Source of the DNA: Mucilaginibacter defluvii
GTDB taxonomy: Bacteria > Bacteroidota > Bacteroidia > Sphingobacteriales > Sphingobacteriaceae
Reading direction: 5' to 3'
NCBI RefSeq assembly: GCF_039543225.1
Contig: NZ_BAABJI010000002.1
Coordinates: forward strand, 186,001-250,000
DNA: 64,000 nucleotides
The position numbers and the translations under genes are program-made. Each line of letters starts with the position of its first letter. The first letter of the stretch is position 1. Positions 54,230 through 63,302 of this stretch are shown piece after piece. Under the pieces are notes generated by a model. The model was given only the letters and a program-made list of their open reading frames with translations, was not told where the DNA came from and did no database searches.

Positions 54230-55243
54230 ATGAAAATATTAACTTGTGAAGAGCCTGGTAAACTTTTTTATAACGAAGCCGATTATCCGCAAGGTGAGGA
54301 AGGAAATGCCATCATCCGCATTAGGCAGATAGGCGTTTGTGGTACTGATTTGCATGCATTTGAAGGTACGCAGCCATATTTCAGCTATCCGCGTGTTTTG
54401 GGGCACGAACTTGCCGGAGAGTTGATCGATGGGGGCGGGGCCGAAGGTTTCAATCCCGGCGATGCTGTTACTTTTATACCCTATAACAATTGCGGTACTT
54501 GTATAGCTTGCCGTTCGGGCAAACCTAATTGTTGCGTAAACATTAAGGTTTTTGGTGTCCACACCGACGGTGGCATGGCTGAATACCTGAGTGTGCCCGC
54601 ACGTTTACTGGTTAACGGGCGGGGTTTAAGCTTTGATGAACTCGCCTTAATTGAGCCGTTGGCGATTGGCGCACATGGCGTAAGCCGGGCCAACGTTCAG
54701 CCGGGCGAATTTGTGCTGGTTATAGGCGCTGGACCAATCGGTTTAGGGATAATGGAATTTGCGCGCATAGCAGGCGGACAGGTAATCGCGGTAGACTTTA
54801 ACGAGAACAGGCTTGCCTTTTGTAAAGATAAGCTCGGTGTACCCTATGTTATTAATCCGCAGGTTGATGATGTTAAAGCCCGGCTCGAAGAAATAACAAA
54901 CGGCGATATGCCTACCGTAGTAATAGATGCTACGGGAAATCAAAAGGCGATAAATAACGGCTTTTACTATATGGCACATGGCGCGCGTTATGTATTAGTA
55001 GGTCTGCAAAAAAATGAGATAATAGTGAGCCACCCGGAATTTCACAAACGCGAAGCTACATTGATGAGCAGCCGCAACGCTACGCGCGATGATTTTGAAT
55101 ACGTTATAGCATGCATGAAAAGCGATAAAGTAAATCCGGAAACTTATATTACGCATCGTGTAGGCTTTGACGAGGTTGCGGGTTGTTTTGCGCAATGGCT
55201 CGACCCTAAAAACGGCGTTATTAAAGCCATGATCAGTATTTAA
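54230..55243 (+). CDS. Zinc-dependent dehydrogenase, L-galactonate 5-dehydrogenase-like (LgoD/YjjN type)
   Basis: 337 residues of the medium-chain dehydrogenase family. Catalytic zinc ligands are in GVCGTDLHAFEG and GHELAGE; the structural zinc cysteines in CGTCIACRSGKPNCC; the NAD motif is VIGAGPIGLGI. QPYFSYPRVLGHE, FGVHTDGGMAEYLSVP and the late HPEFHKREATLMSSRNAT match closely, from memory, the E. coli YjjN (LgoD) sequence, which oxidises L-galactonate to D-tagaturonate. The next gene, 27 bases downstream, encodes the enzyme that uses D-tagaturonate, giving strong context support. Other sugar-acid dehydrogenase activities remain possible. Confidence 0.8.
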   Translation: MKILTCEEPGKLFYNEADYPQGEEGNAIIRIRQIGVCGTDLHAFEGTQPYFSYPRVLGHELAGELIDGGGAEGFNPGDAVTFIPYNNCGTCIACRSGKPNCCVNIKVFGVHTDGGMAEYLSVPARLLVNGRGLSFDELALIEPLAIGAHGVSRANVQPGEFVLVIGAGPIGLGIMEFARIAGGQVIAVDFNENRLAFCKDKLGVPYVINPQVDDVKARLEEITNGDMPTVVIDATGNQKAINNGFYYMAHGARYVLVGLQKNEIIVSHPEFHKREATLMSSRNATRDDFEYVIACMKSDKVNPETYITHRVGFDEVAGCFAQWLDPKNGVIKAMISI

Positions 55244-55270
55244 CTTATAGTAATCAGAACTACATCTATC

Positions 55271-56746
55271 ATGAAACTCAGCAATAAAATATTGCCGCAA
55301 ATAAAAAACAATATTGAACTGCCGCTGGCTAACTATAAAGATTTACCCGTAAAAGTGCTGCAATTTGGCACAGGGGTATTATTGCGCGGATTGCCTGACT
55401 ACTTTATTGATAAAGCTAATAAACAAGGCGTTTTCAACGGCAGGGTAGTGGTGATAAAATCAACGGGTGCTAATAAAACCGATGCGTTTGCTGAGCAGGA
55501 TAATTTATACACCGTTTGGGTAAAAGGTATTAAAGATCAGCAACCGATGGACGAAATAAGTATTAATTCATCCATTAGCCATGTGTTAACAGCTAACGGA
55601 CAATGGCCGGAGATACTTCAGGAAGCCGCTAATCCTGATCTGAAAGTTGTAATATCGAACACTACCGAAGTAGGTATACAGCTTGTTAATGAGGATATTC
55701 ACCAGAGTCCCCCTGCATCATTCCCGGCCAAATTACTTGCCGTGCTTTACAGGCGCTATCAAACTTTTAACAGCAGTAGCGAAAGTGGTTTGGTTATCAT
55801 CCCTACAGAGCTTTTACCGGATAACGCAACCATATTAAAATCAATTTTGGTAAAGTTATGTCGGTATAATAAACTTGAACCTGCGTTTGAAGCCTGGTTG
55901 CTGGAGCATAACTCGTTTTGCAATTCATTGGTGGACAGAATCGTACCAGGTAAGCCCGATAATGCAGAAGTTCAGCGATTTGAAGAGGCGAACGGCTACG
56001 GGGATGATCTGCTCATTGTTGCCGAGCCCTATACTTTATGGGCTATTGAGGGAGATGAGCGTGTAAAGGCTATTTTGAGTTTTGAGCAGGCTGATGAGGG
56101 TGTTGTGGTAACGCCAGACATTGAGATACATCGTGAGCTGAAGTTAAGATTGCTTAACGGTACGCATACGCTAACCTGTGCTATGGCCTTGTTACTTAAT
56201 TTTGATTACGTTAACCAGGCGACAGCGGATACTGATTTTGCAAGGTTTATGAATAGTATACTTGCCGATGTCCGCCTTGCTATGCCTTATAAAACAGATA
56301 AGGAAACCATGGAAGCGTTTTCCGCTAAAGTGGTCGACAGGTTTAGTAACCCCTATATTAAACACTTGTGGGTTAATATAGCCCAGCAGTATACCACCAA
56401 AATAGGTACCCGGGTGCTGCCGCTGTTACACCAGCATTTTAAACAAACTGAGGAAGTTCCGCAGAATATAGCAAAAGGCTTAGCGGCCTACCTGTTTTTG
56501 ATGACCAAGATTGTTGAGCAGGATGGTAAGTGTTCTCTTGAAATAAATGGTGTAAAGCATGTGTTTACAGATGAAAAAGCGGGTGTGCTTACGGCTATTT
56601 ATAGCAGTTGTTCGCCGGATAGCATCGCTGCATACGTTTTTACCAGCGAAGAACTTTGGGGAGCAGATAAGCCTGCCTATCCGGCACTAATAAATGAAGT
56701 GCAAAAATATCTGGATGAAATAGCTGCTGGTAAAGTAATCATCTGA
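55271..56746 (+). CDS. uxaB: Tagaturonate reductase (altronate oxidoreductase)
   Basis: 491 residues, close to E. coli UxaB (483). The N-terminal part VKVLQFGTGVLLRGLPDYFIDKANKQGVFNGRVVVIKST is the typical mannitol-dehydrogenase-superfamily NAD-binding start of UxaB; NTTEVGIQL, IPTELLPDNA and LNGTHTLTC (with the conserved Asn-Gly-x-His) follow. It reduces D-tagaturonate to D-altronate in galacturonate breakdown. No uxaA or uxaC is nearby, so the rest of the pathway must be elsewhere. Immediately downstream of the LgoD-like gene, so the pair converts L-galactonate to D-altronate. Confidence 0.92.
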   Translation: MKLSNKILPQIKNNIELPLANYKDLPVKVLQFGTGVLLRGLPDYFIDKANKQGVFNGRVVVIKSTGANKTDAFAEQDNLYTVWVKGIKDQQPMDEISINSSISHVLTANGQWPEILQEAANPDLKVVISNTTEVGIQLVNEDIHQSPPASFPAKLLAVLYRRYQTFNSSSESGLVIIPTELLPDNATILKSILVKLCRYNKLEPAFEAWLLEHNSFCNSLVDRIVPGKPDNAEVQRFEEANGYGDDLLIVAEPYTLWAIEGDERVKAILSFEQADEGVVVTPDIEIHRELKLRLLNGTHTLTCAMALLLNFDYVNQATADTDFARFMNSILADVRLAMPYKTDKETMEAFSAKVVDRFSNPYIKHLWVNIAQQYTTKIGTRVLPLLHQHFKQTEEVPQNIAKGLAAYLFLMTKIVEQDGKCSLEINGVKHVFTDEKAGVLTAIYSSCSPDSIAAYVFTSEELWGADKPAYPALINEVQKYLDEIAAGKVII

Positions 56747-56803
56747 TAAAAAGTGACAACCGTCATTGCATAGCCAAGCAGAGTAAGCCAATTTTGGCAC
56801 TGC

Positions 56804-57166
56804 ATGACGATATATAAACATTTCACTTTCGATGCGGCCCATTTGCTGCCGAACGTTCCGGAAGGGCATAAGTGCAAACAACTGCACGGACACACCTACC
56901 AGCTTACGGTGTATGTTTCAGGTAACCTGCAACGCCCTGAGCAGTGGGTTATGGATTATGGTGATTTAAAAGCTATAGTAAAACCGGTGATCGATCAATT
57001 AGATCACCGGTTTTTAAATGATATTCCCGGTCTAGATAATCCTACAGCAGAGGTTTTGGTAAGCTGGCTTTGGAATGAAATAAAACCTTCGCTCCCACAA
57101 CTTCAAACCCTCGAACTAAAGGAAACGCCCACTTCAGGCGTTATTTATAACGGGCCGGGTCAGTAA
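56804..57166 (+). CDS. queD: 6-carboxytetrahydropterin synthase (QueD family)
   Basis: 120 residues, normal for QueD. FDAAHLLPNVPEGHKCKQLHGHTYQL contains the zinc histidines and the catalytic cysteine in KCKQ, with the HGH pair; MDYGDLKAIVKPVIDQLDHRFLND is the second signature, and PTAEVLVSWLWNEI the third. It makes 6-carboxy-5,6,7,8-tetrahydropterin for queuosine and other 7-deazapurines. queC, queE and queF are not in the window. It starts 57 bases after uxaB and ends 9 bases before the convergent protease gene. Confidence 0.92.
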   Translation: MTIYKHFTFDAAHLLPNVPEGHKCKQLHGHTYQLTVYVSGNLQRPEQWVMDYGDLKAIVKPVIDQLDHRFLNDIPGLDNPTAEVLVSWLWNEIKPSLPQLQTLELKETPTSGVIYNGPGQ

Positions 57167-57175
57167 TGATAAGTA

Positions 57176-58846
57176 CTACTGGTTTTTAACGTGCTGCATT
57201 ATTAAATTATATACTATTTGGGCCGGCAAAACTAACGATGTAGTACGGCTGAAACGGGCAATGTTCACACCTATAAATTTACCGTCAAGATTAAAAATAG
57301 GGCCGCCGCATTGCGCGGGTAACAAGGCTGCATCATGGGTTATTAAATTTTCAAAACCGTCTCTTCGCAGGCTTTTGCCGCCTTTAAATAATTCAGCCGG
57401 ATGTTTACCCGGGGTTTGGCGTTTTGCGCCCAGCACCGCCGTTTTGTTCTCCTGTTTGCCGTTTCTTGATATCCTGAAATTTATGGTATCGCCCGGCCAG
57501 TATTGTTGCATAGCCGTGCCAAAATCCTCAATTTTTTTCATCGCCACGTTGTTTACGGATAATACCTCATCGTCAACCAGCAAACCGCTCTTTGCCGCGG
57601 GTGAGTTAGGCTGTACATAAGTAAAGGCAGGCGGAACGGCATTATAACCTACTGCCGCACCCAAGTAACCCAGGCTCCAAAAACGGCTAAGCGTAACATC
57701 CAATCCGCTGGTTATACTAACCAATCCTTCTTTATTAGTAAAAGGAGTGATCAACATGCAGCCCAAATCAACAGTGGGTTGATTATCCTTTGAAATGGTT
57801 ATCCCACCGTTGATATTTGCTGAAGGCCGGAGCAATACCAGATCGGTTTGCCGGTCTCTCGCAAAAACTTGGGCTTCAAAAACCTTATTACCCGGCATGG
57901 TTATTTTAGGATCATTCCCAACAATAGAGCTTTTACTTACAATATAAACAGACTTGCCGTTCACCTTGATAATCGTACCCAATGCAGGTGTATTCGCCGA
58001 ATCGGCTGTACTGGTTATACTTACAACCATGCGGTCAAGCTTATGCTTCTTTATTAAAGCGGCTGCTGTAGATTGCATGCTGGCCAGTCCGTCATCAGTC
58101 ATTATATTCTTGATATCGTCCGGGGCTAAGGCTTGTGTATCGGTTGGAAGAGCTGTGTAAACCTGTTGTTTTTGCAGCGCATCCCAATATTTATGATAGA
58201 GGTCTACAGGTATCTCATAGTTTGTATCCTCATCTGTATTGATGGCGCTGTGAATGCCGATTACCCTGCCCATATAATCAAATAACGGCCCGCCCGAATC
58301 GCCTGGCTCCATTTTACAGGTCGACTCTATAAAGCCGCGATCATTTTTGATTACCCTGATCCGGCCATAGCGTACAGACGGTTTGGATTGGTTGAGGCTC
58401 TCCGGGTAAGCGATGCTCAGGCAGGGTTCATTCACTTTTATAGCTGATGATTTAGCCATAGGAGCAAAAGGCCAGCTTCCTGGTGTGGCAATCTTCATTA
58501 ATGCTACGTCGGGTATGGTGCGGTCGGCTGCAAGCTCAATTTTTCCCAAGGCTACGGCAATGGCTTCCTTGCCGTCGGCAAACATTACTTTGTAAGTTTT
58601 GCCGGGGATGGTAACGTGGGCAGCAGTCAGGATGTAGCCATTGGCCGTAATCACCACGCCACTGAATTGTGCGCTCATTTGCTGGCGGGCCGTTGTATCA
58701 TAACCCCACATACGTACGCTTGGCAAATAGGCGCTTTTAATGCCTTTTTGCAAGGTGGCTTGTAACTGCGGCAGGTTAACCTTTTGTGCCCGGGCCATTA
58801 CAGTGCACAACAAAAGGGTAAGGCAGGTAAATATTAATTTTTTCAT
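57176..58846 (-). CDS. Trypsin-like serine protease with PDZ and a second, degenerate protease domain
   Basis: 556 residues from ATG 58846 (signal peptide to about ARA, 20); an upstream in-frame start overlapping the terminator is less likely. The first chymotrypsin-fold domain has His77 (TAAHVT), Asp113 (PDVALMKI) and Ser184 (GDSGGP), a full triad. A second protease-like domain follows, interrupted by a PDZ (about 405-475: FTYVQPNSPAAKSGLLVDDEVLSVNNV). In it the His region reads VSKSSIV and the Ser position is Cys513 (AQCGGP), so it is probably not a standard serine protease. HtrA-like envelope quality control is plausible. Confidence 0.85.
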   Translation of the reverse strand: MKKLIFTCLTLLLCTVMARAQKVNLPQLQATLQKGIKSAYLPSVRMWGYDTTARQQMSAQFSGVVITANGYILTAAHVTIPGKTYKVMFADGKEAIAVALGKIELAADRTIPDVALMKIATPGSWPFAPMAKSSAIKVNEPCLSIAYPESLNQSKPSVRYGRIRVIKNDRGFIESTCKMEPGDSGGPLFDYMGRVIGIHSAINTDEDTNYEIPVDLYHKYWDALQKQQVYTALPTDTQALAPDDIKNIMTDDGLASMQSTAAALIKKHKLDRMVVSITSTADSANTPALGTIIKVNGKSVYIVSKSSIVGNDPKITMPGNKVFEAQVFARDRQTDLVLLRPSANINGGITISKDNQPTVDLGCMLITPFTNKEGLVSITSGLDVTLSRFWSLGYLGAAVGYNAVPPAFTYVQPNSPAAKSGLLVDDEVLSVNNVAMKKIEDFGTAMQQYWPGDTINFRISRNGKQENKTAVLGAKRQTPGKHPAELFKGGKSLRRDGFENLITHDAALLPAQCGGPIFNLDGKFIGVNIARFSRTTSLVLPAQIVYNLIMQHVKNQ

Positions 58847-58850
58847 CTGT

Positions 58851-58892
58851 AAAAAAACACCACCCAAACGCTAAGGCATTTATGGGTGGTGT
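58851..58892 (-). terminator. Rho-independent terminator of the TlpA-like gene
   Basis: A 10-base stem ACACCACCCA/TGGGTGGTGT (58857-58866 with 58883-58892) is followed on the minus strand by seven T. It lies 25 bases after the TlpA-like stop and directly before the protease start, so it ends the SusD-to-TlpA operon. Confidence 0.88.
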
Positions 58893-58916
58893 AGTATAGT
58901 ATATGCTAATTGGTGA

Positions 58917-60053
58917 CTAATTCATCAGCTCGGCCAGCTTTTTATTAAGCGTTTCGCCGCGCAGGGTGTTGCCTATTACTTTTCCGTCTCTATCCACTAA
59001 AAAGCTTTGCGGCACCGCCCTTACGCCATACAAACGGCCAACAGCGTTGTTCCAGCCCTTCAGGTCAGATACCTGAGCCCAGGGCAGCCCGTCTTTCTCA
59101 ATGGCGGCAAGCCAGGCAGCTTTGCTGTTGTCAAGTGATACCGATAGTATCTCGAAACCTTTATCCTTATATTTTTTATACTGTTCAACCAGGTTAGGGT
59201 TTTCCGCACGGCATGGTACACACCAGCTTGCCCAAAACTCAACCAATACCACTTTGCCTTTAAAGTCAGCTAATGATACCGGTTTGCCGTTTACATCATT
59301 TTGAGTAAACGTCGGAGCTACCGAACCAATTGAGGTTAAACCGGCCGCTTCTATACGCTGCTGCAGTTCTTTGCCCATATCCAGTTGCTTCAGTTTAGGA
59401 TCGAGGGCAGTAAATACGGGCTGTATCTTTTTTACGTCTACTTTGCTTCCGGCGGCTTCGGACAGGCCAACCAGCGCGAAATATGATTTTGGGTTGCTCT
59501 TAGCAAACTGGTATTGTTTTTCAGATCGGGCGTCAATGCTTTTCCTGAAGCTGGCATTCAATCCGGCCATAAAAATGCTGTCCTTTTGCTGTTCAGGTGT
59601 GGCTTTTGAATAAGCATTGTTAGCGGCTTTGGTCAAATCCATAATGGTGCCGCCTATTTGTTTGTTATAAGCCTGGAAATCATCGTAAACCTTAGAGCCT
59701 GTGAACCTGGCGTTGCTTAAAGAGTCCTTAGAGTTGATCACGATATTTTCCTTGCCGAAATAAAAATAAATCACATCGGCACCCGGAGCATAGATAGAGT
59801 GCGGCTTACCTTCGCCGGTATGATCGAGCGACATGCGGGTGTTGCCTATACCTGTAAGATTGCCCGTAAATTTAAACGTTCCGTTCACCACAACCGCCGA
59901 ATCTTCTTTACCGGCACCGTTGCTGTCCATATAATCAAAGTAAACCTTGGCAGGTTTATCTAAGTTACCAATTTTACCGGTGATGGTAAACTTACCGGTT
60001 TGTGCCGATGCTGCTACGGGTAACAGTGCGGCTATCATTAAAAATTTTTTCAT
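58917..60053 (-). CDS. TlpA-like thioredoxin-fold protein with N-terminal DUF4369-type domain
   Basis: About 378 residues from ATG 60053; a TTG six bases earlier is in frame but weaker. Signal peptide (to about ASAQ). Residues about 22-120 are the beta-rich DUF4369-like domain (FTITGKIGNLDKPAKVYFDY); the C-terminal half is a thioredoxin fold with WASWCVPCRAENPN, giving the active-site cysteines at about 278 and 281, and VRAVPQSFLVDRDGKV with the cis-proline. It reduces disulfides in the periplasm. It is the last gene of the operon before a strong terminator. Confidence 0.92.
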   Translation of the reverse strand: MKKFLMIAALLPVAASAQTGKFTITGKIGNLDKPAKVYFDYMDSNGAGKEDSAVVVNGTFKFTGNLTGIGNTRMSLDHTGEGKPHSIYAPGADVIYFYFGKENIVINSKDSLSNARFTGSKVYDDFQAYNKQIGGTIMDLTKAANNAYSKATPEQQKDSIFMAGLNASFRKSIDARSEKQYQFAKSNPKSYFALVGLSEAAGSKVDVKKIQPVFTALDPKLKQLDMGKELQQRIEAAGLTSIGSVAPTFTQNDVNGKPVSLADFKGKVVLVEFWASWCVPCRAENPNLVEQYKKYKDKGFEILSVSLDNSKAAWLAAIEKDGLPWAQVSDLKGWNNAVGRLYGVRAVPQSFLVDRDGKVIGNTLRGETLNKKLAELMN

Positions 60054-60084
60054 GTTCAAGTTTGTTTATTTATTGGTTTGATGA

Positions 60085-60999
60085 TTAGTAAGGATACTTT
60101 ATTTCGGGGAAATCCTGTTGCGCTTTGCGGAATTGTAGCTCCCATTCGTCGGGCCAGCCAAAAGCGATGGTAGCTTGTTCTTTCAGGTTAACACCCGCCG
60201 CGCCGCTCCAAAAGTGTATAAACTCTCCCCAGTTAATATCCCGGTTTTGTTTTTCGTACTTGCCTTTTAATTCGAAGTATTTACTCAGTACCCGGCCCTC
60301 ACCATACTTGCTGTATATGGGGTAGAACCAGTTTTTGAACCATTGTGTGCCTGTTCGCGGAAAGTTGTCTGTTTTGGTTTGTAATTCATAATATACTCGC
60401 GAAGCTTCGTCCTGCCTTCCAATATTGAGCAGCACATCGTAAACAAATATCTCCGCGAATTTACTGTCGCCCCATAAATTGCCGTCCTCATGGCTGCGAC
60501 CATGCGAGGCGTTGGCTACAATGTGGCCAATTTCGTGTATCGGCAAACCAATCTGTTCGCCGGTGGGGTATGTCCAGCTGCCGAGGCCGTTGTCAATCAC
60601 ATTACGGTTATCGTGGGTGGCATCGCGCCATGATGCAGGGTGCCCGCCGCCGAGGTTGTTCGTAGTGTCAACGGTACGATGGCAAATCACAAACAAACGC
60701 TGATCTGGCCCAAACTCACCGTAATTCTTTTTTACATACGCCCACGAGTCTGACATGGCTTTGTTAAGCCAGGTTATCGATGGGTCCATCAGGTTATCAT
60801 AATAAACCGCTACGTGGTCATCATAATACACCCGGTTTAGCAGTTGGTGGTGATAACCCCAGTGCTCCTTCCATGTTTTTGGAGGAGCACCTTCGGGGTC
60901 AGGTTTAGGTTCACTATCAACTGCAGACTTTTTACACGATGCAGCTCCAAGCGCCATGATCAGGGCAAAAGCGGCAACTTTATATTTTAATAAGCTCAT
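60085..60999 (-). CDS. Lipoprotein with gluzincin-type zinc metallopeptidase motif
   Basis: 304 residues. Lipoprotein signal ends at Cys22 (AASCKK). His155, Glu156 and His159 in LPIHEIGH form an HExxH zinc site, and Glu183 in SKFAEIFVYD, 24 residues after the second His, is well placed as third ligand, as in gluzincins. The region between carries His166 and His170 as well. The rest (LFVICHRTVDTTNNLGGGHPASW) I do not recognise beyond the putative zinc-binding metallopeptidases often found in SusC/SusD operons with DUF4843 and PKD-like genes, as here. Substrate unknown. Confidence 0.78.
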   Translation of the reverse strand: MSLLKYKVAAFALIMALGAASCKKSAVDSEPKPDPEGAPPKTWKEHWGYHHQLLNRVYYDDHVAVYYDNLMDPSITWLNKAMSDSWAYVKKNYGEFGPDQRLFVICHRTVDTTNNLGGGHPASWRDATHDNRNVIDNGLGSWTYPTGEQIGLPIHEIGHIVANASHGRSHEDGNLWGDSKFAEIFVYDVLLNIGRQDEASRVYYELQTKTDNFPRTGTQWFKNWFYPIYSKYGEGRVLSKYFELKGKYEKQNRDINWGEFIHFWSGAAGVNLKEQATIAFGWPDEWELQFRKAQQDFPEIKYPY

Positions 61000-61013
61000 G
61001 ATCGGTCAGGTTT

Positions 61014-62429
61014 TTAAAGGTTTTTGGATATAAAATCAACCGGCGCGCCCGGTATGCCTTTAATGCTTTTAATAAGTTTACCGTTGGCGCCAACGCTTAC
61101 GTCCAAAAAGTTAAGTTCGCCATCAACTCCGGCGGTTAAAACGTTTCCGCTAAGCTTCAACATACTGATCTTTTTACCCGAGAAATTGGCATCCAGTAAC
61201 CTTAACTCCTCGTTGATAGGATTGTACCGGTAAATCTTATCGTTCGAGCTGAAGTAAAATACATCGGTGCCTGAGCGTTGCCATTTTGTATCAGCGTTTA
61301 CCATTGCCGAGCCTTTAAATAATTTTTTGGTGTACGGCTTAATAACACGGGTAGAGAAGTAATTGTCCATATCTATACCAAACGATAGTTCGTAAATGCT
61401 GCCGGCATCATCCTTAAAAAAGGCATAGGTGGTGCCGGGCACCGGCTGCATAAACAGTAGGTTGCTCATGCCTATGTTTTTAGGGTTAAAGGCGTTGCCA
61501 TTTACCTGGTATTCAGTGCCCGAATACCCGCCATTGCTGCTGAACGATACAAAAGCCTTGGTTTTGATATCGAAACCGAAATAGTAGTTAGGTGTATTAC
61601 CATAATAAGGTGATAACTCATAATCACCCGCTTGCGGGTTAGAGAATTTTCCCCAATCGGGAGCGAAGGGGGCGGTAGTAGTAACGCTCAGGTAAAGCTT
61701 GCCGTTAATTATGCCGGTAGCCCATCCTTTTGATGCTTCAAACCTTTCGGTAATAATGCTTGCCGGCGGACTAAAAAACTGATCAGGGAAATACCTTTTG
61801 CGCAGCATGGTGTTACCGTCAATAATAACACTGCCTTTTTGCGGGTCCTTAGCTATCACCCAGTAATCCTCGGCAGTACCCGGCTGGTAAGCATAGGGTT
61901 TGGCAAACAACTGCACCGGGTTGTCTGGCAAATTCTCGTTATGCAACGAGAAGTAGAGGTTGCTTAAAATACTCGCGCTATCCGGTTTTATAAAGGAGAG
62001 TTTAGTAACGCCTGCATCAACGCTCAGCACAGTAAAACCCTTAGTGAACTGCGTATTACCTGCAATTTTAAAAGGGAAAAAGTACTTCATCTGGTTGCGC
62101 TTGTCGGTTACGGTAAGTTTGGCCGTGCGTGTTTTCGGGCTTAAATTGTAAACTATTTTTAATGGATATCCGGTGTATTTATCGGTGCGTGCAGCTTCAT
62201 CCACAAAAATCTCCCAGTCAAATGTCAGGTCTTTATACGGGTCGGCGCCGTCAAGTTCAACATAAGGTTGTAAAATCAGGGAGTCGCCAACCAACGCGTC
62301 AAAAGTGCGGTCAGTAAAGTTAACAATCACCGGCTCTGATGGCGGCATATAGGTATAATTACCCAAGTCCTTTTTACAGGCCGCCAGCAGGCTGAGCGAT
62401 AATAAATATGCTATATATCTGAATTTCAT
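61014..62429 (-). CDS. PKD-like family surface lipoprotein
   Basis: 471 residues with lipobox LLAAC and Lys-Lys after it (Cys18). The N-terminal 150 residues contain an Ig/PKD-like beta-domain (EPVIVNFTDRTFDALVGDSLILQPYVELDGADPYKDLTFDWEIF, residues about 33-77). The rest is beta-rich and propeller-like (TTAPFAPDWGKFSNP, DVFYFSSNDKIYRYNPINEELRLL). This layout matches the PKD-like lipoproteins of Bacteroidota that accompany SusD and DUF4843. Likely a surface ligand-binding part of the uptake system encoded by the operon. It is 14 bases upstream of the metallopeptidase gene. Confidence 0.82.
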   Translation of the reverse strand: MKFRYIAYLLSLSLLAACKKDLGNYTYMPPSEPVIVNFTDRTFDALVGDSLILQPYVELDGADPYKDLTFDWEIFVDEAARTDKYTGYPLKIVYNLSPKTRTAKLTVTDKRNQMKYFFPFKIAGNTQFTKGFTVLSVDAGVTKLSFIKPDSASILSNLYFSLHNENLPDNPVQLFAKPYAYQPGTAEDYWVIAKDPQKGSVIIDGNTMLRKRYFPDQFFSPPASIITERFEASKGWATGIINGKLYLSVTTTAPFAPDWGKFSNPQAGDYELSPYYGNTPNYYFGFDIKTKAFVSFSSNGGYSGTEYQVNGNAFNPKNIGMSNLLFMQPVPGTTYAFFKDDAGSIYELSFGIDMDNYFSTRVIKPYTKKLFKGSAMVNADTKWQRSGTDVFYFSSNDKIYRYNPINEELRLLDANFSGKKISMLKLSGNVLTAGVDGELNFLDVSVGANGKLIKSIKGIPGAPVDFISKNL

Positions 62430-62452
62430 TGTTATTAATCTAAAGGGTGCTA

Positions 62453-63295
62453 TTACATGTTGATTTCCTTGTTACTCTCATCAATAAACCTGTACTGATC
62501 AACACTACTGAAATACTTGAGCAAGAACCTTTTGTCGGGCGCATTCACGCTATAAAAGTCATAATCGCCGCTATTGTCAGCCCTTTTTGTCAGCACATAA
62601 CCGGCATCCGGATGTTGCCTTACCCAGTCGAACGGATACTTTAAAAACGTACGGGTATTTTCGATGTAGTAAAGGCAGCGCGGAATGTACAGGTAATACT
62701 CAGGTGTACTTAAATCAACCAGGTCACGTGTGCCCGAAGTAATTAAAAACAACTGATGTTTGGTACGGCTGTAGGTTTTGAGCTCACCCTCCCAAAAATT
62801 CCACCATTGCGGGCGTTCGAGCCGGTTAGAGAACATGATGGTTTTTTTGCGGATGGTATCAGGCAGGTTAGTACCAAAATCCTGCCCGCCAAATACGCGC
62901 ACGGTAAGCGTGACTGACTTGTTTTCAAGTTCCTTATCCGTGTTTTTTATAATAACCGGTACATGCACCACACCCGAGTCGGCCGGCATGGTGTATGTTT
63001 CTTTCAGCGGTTCGTAATGCAGATCCTTTACCGCTGTGGTGGCCGTATCAACAACTTTTAATATAAAACTGCGGTCGTGGTTAACGCGCTTGCCTGATAT
63101 AATTACAGGCACCCAAACAGTGTCACGGTCAACACCTTGTACATAAGCAAAGGAGTAGGTAATAGTATCCGCACTGCCGCCGTTGTAATTAAGGTAAATA
63201 TTGTCGGGAGAATCGTAAGTAAGCTTCTCGCTTTTTTTACAAGCCGCAAATGCAAAGCAGGCCAATAATATCAAGATCAAATTCTTTTTCATCAT
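62453..63295 (-). CDS. DUF4843-type lipoprotein
   Basis: 280 residues with a signal ending at FAACKK (Cys20). Residues about 30-160 form a Calx-beta-like domain (TYSFAYVQGVDRDTVWVPVIISGKRVNHDRSFILKVVDT), followed by a conserved part (MFSNRLERPQWWNFWEGELKTYSRTKHQLF), together typical of DUF4843 proteins. The start has two ATG codons in a row; either is possible. It is between the SusD homologue (7 bases) and the PKD-like gene (23 bases). Thought to be an accessory surface protein; no known activity. Confidence 0.87.
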   Translation of the reverse strand: MMKKNLILILLACFAFAACKKSEKLTYDSPDNIYLNYNGGSADTITYSFAYVQGVDRDTVWVPVIISGKRVNHDRSFILKVVDTATTAVKDLHYEPLKETYTMPADSGVVHVPVIIKNTDKELENKSVTLTVRVFGGQDFGTNLPDTIRKKTIMFSNRLERPQWWNFWEGELKTYSRTKHQLFLITSGTRDLVDLSTPEYYLYIPRCLYYIENTRTFLKYPFDWVRQHPDAGYVLTKRADNSGDYDFYSVNAPDKRFLLKYFSSVDQYRFIDESNKEINM

Positions 63296-63302
63296 CTTTT
63301 AA

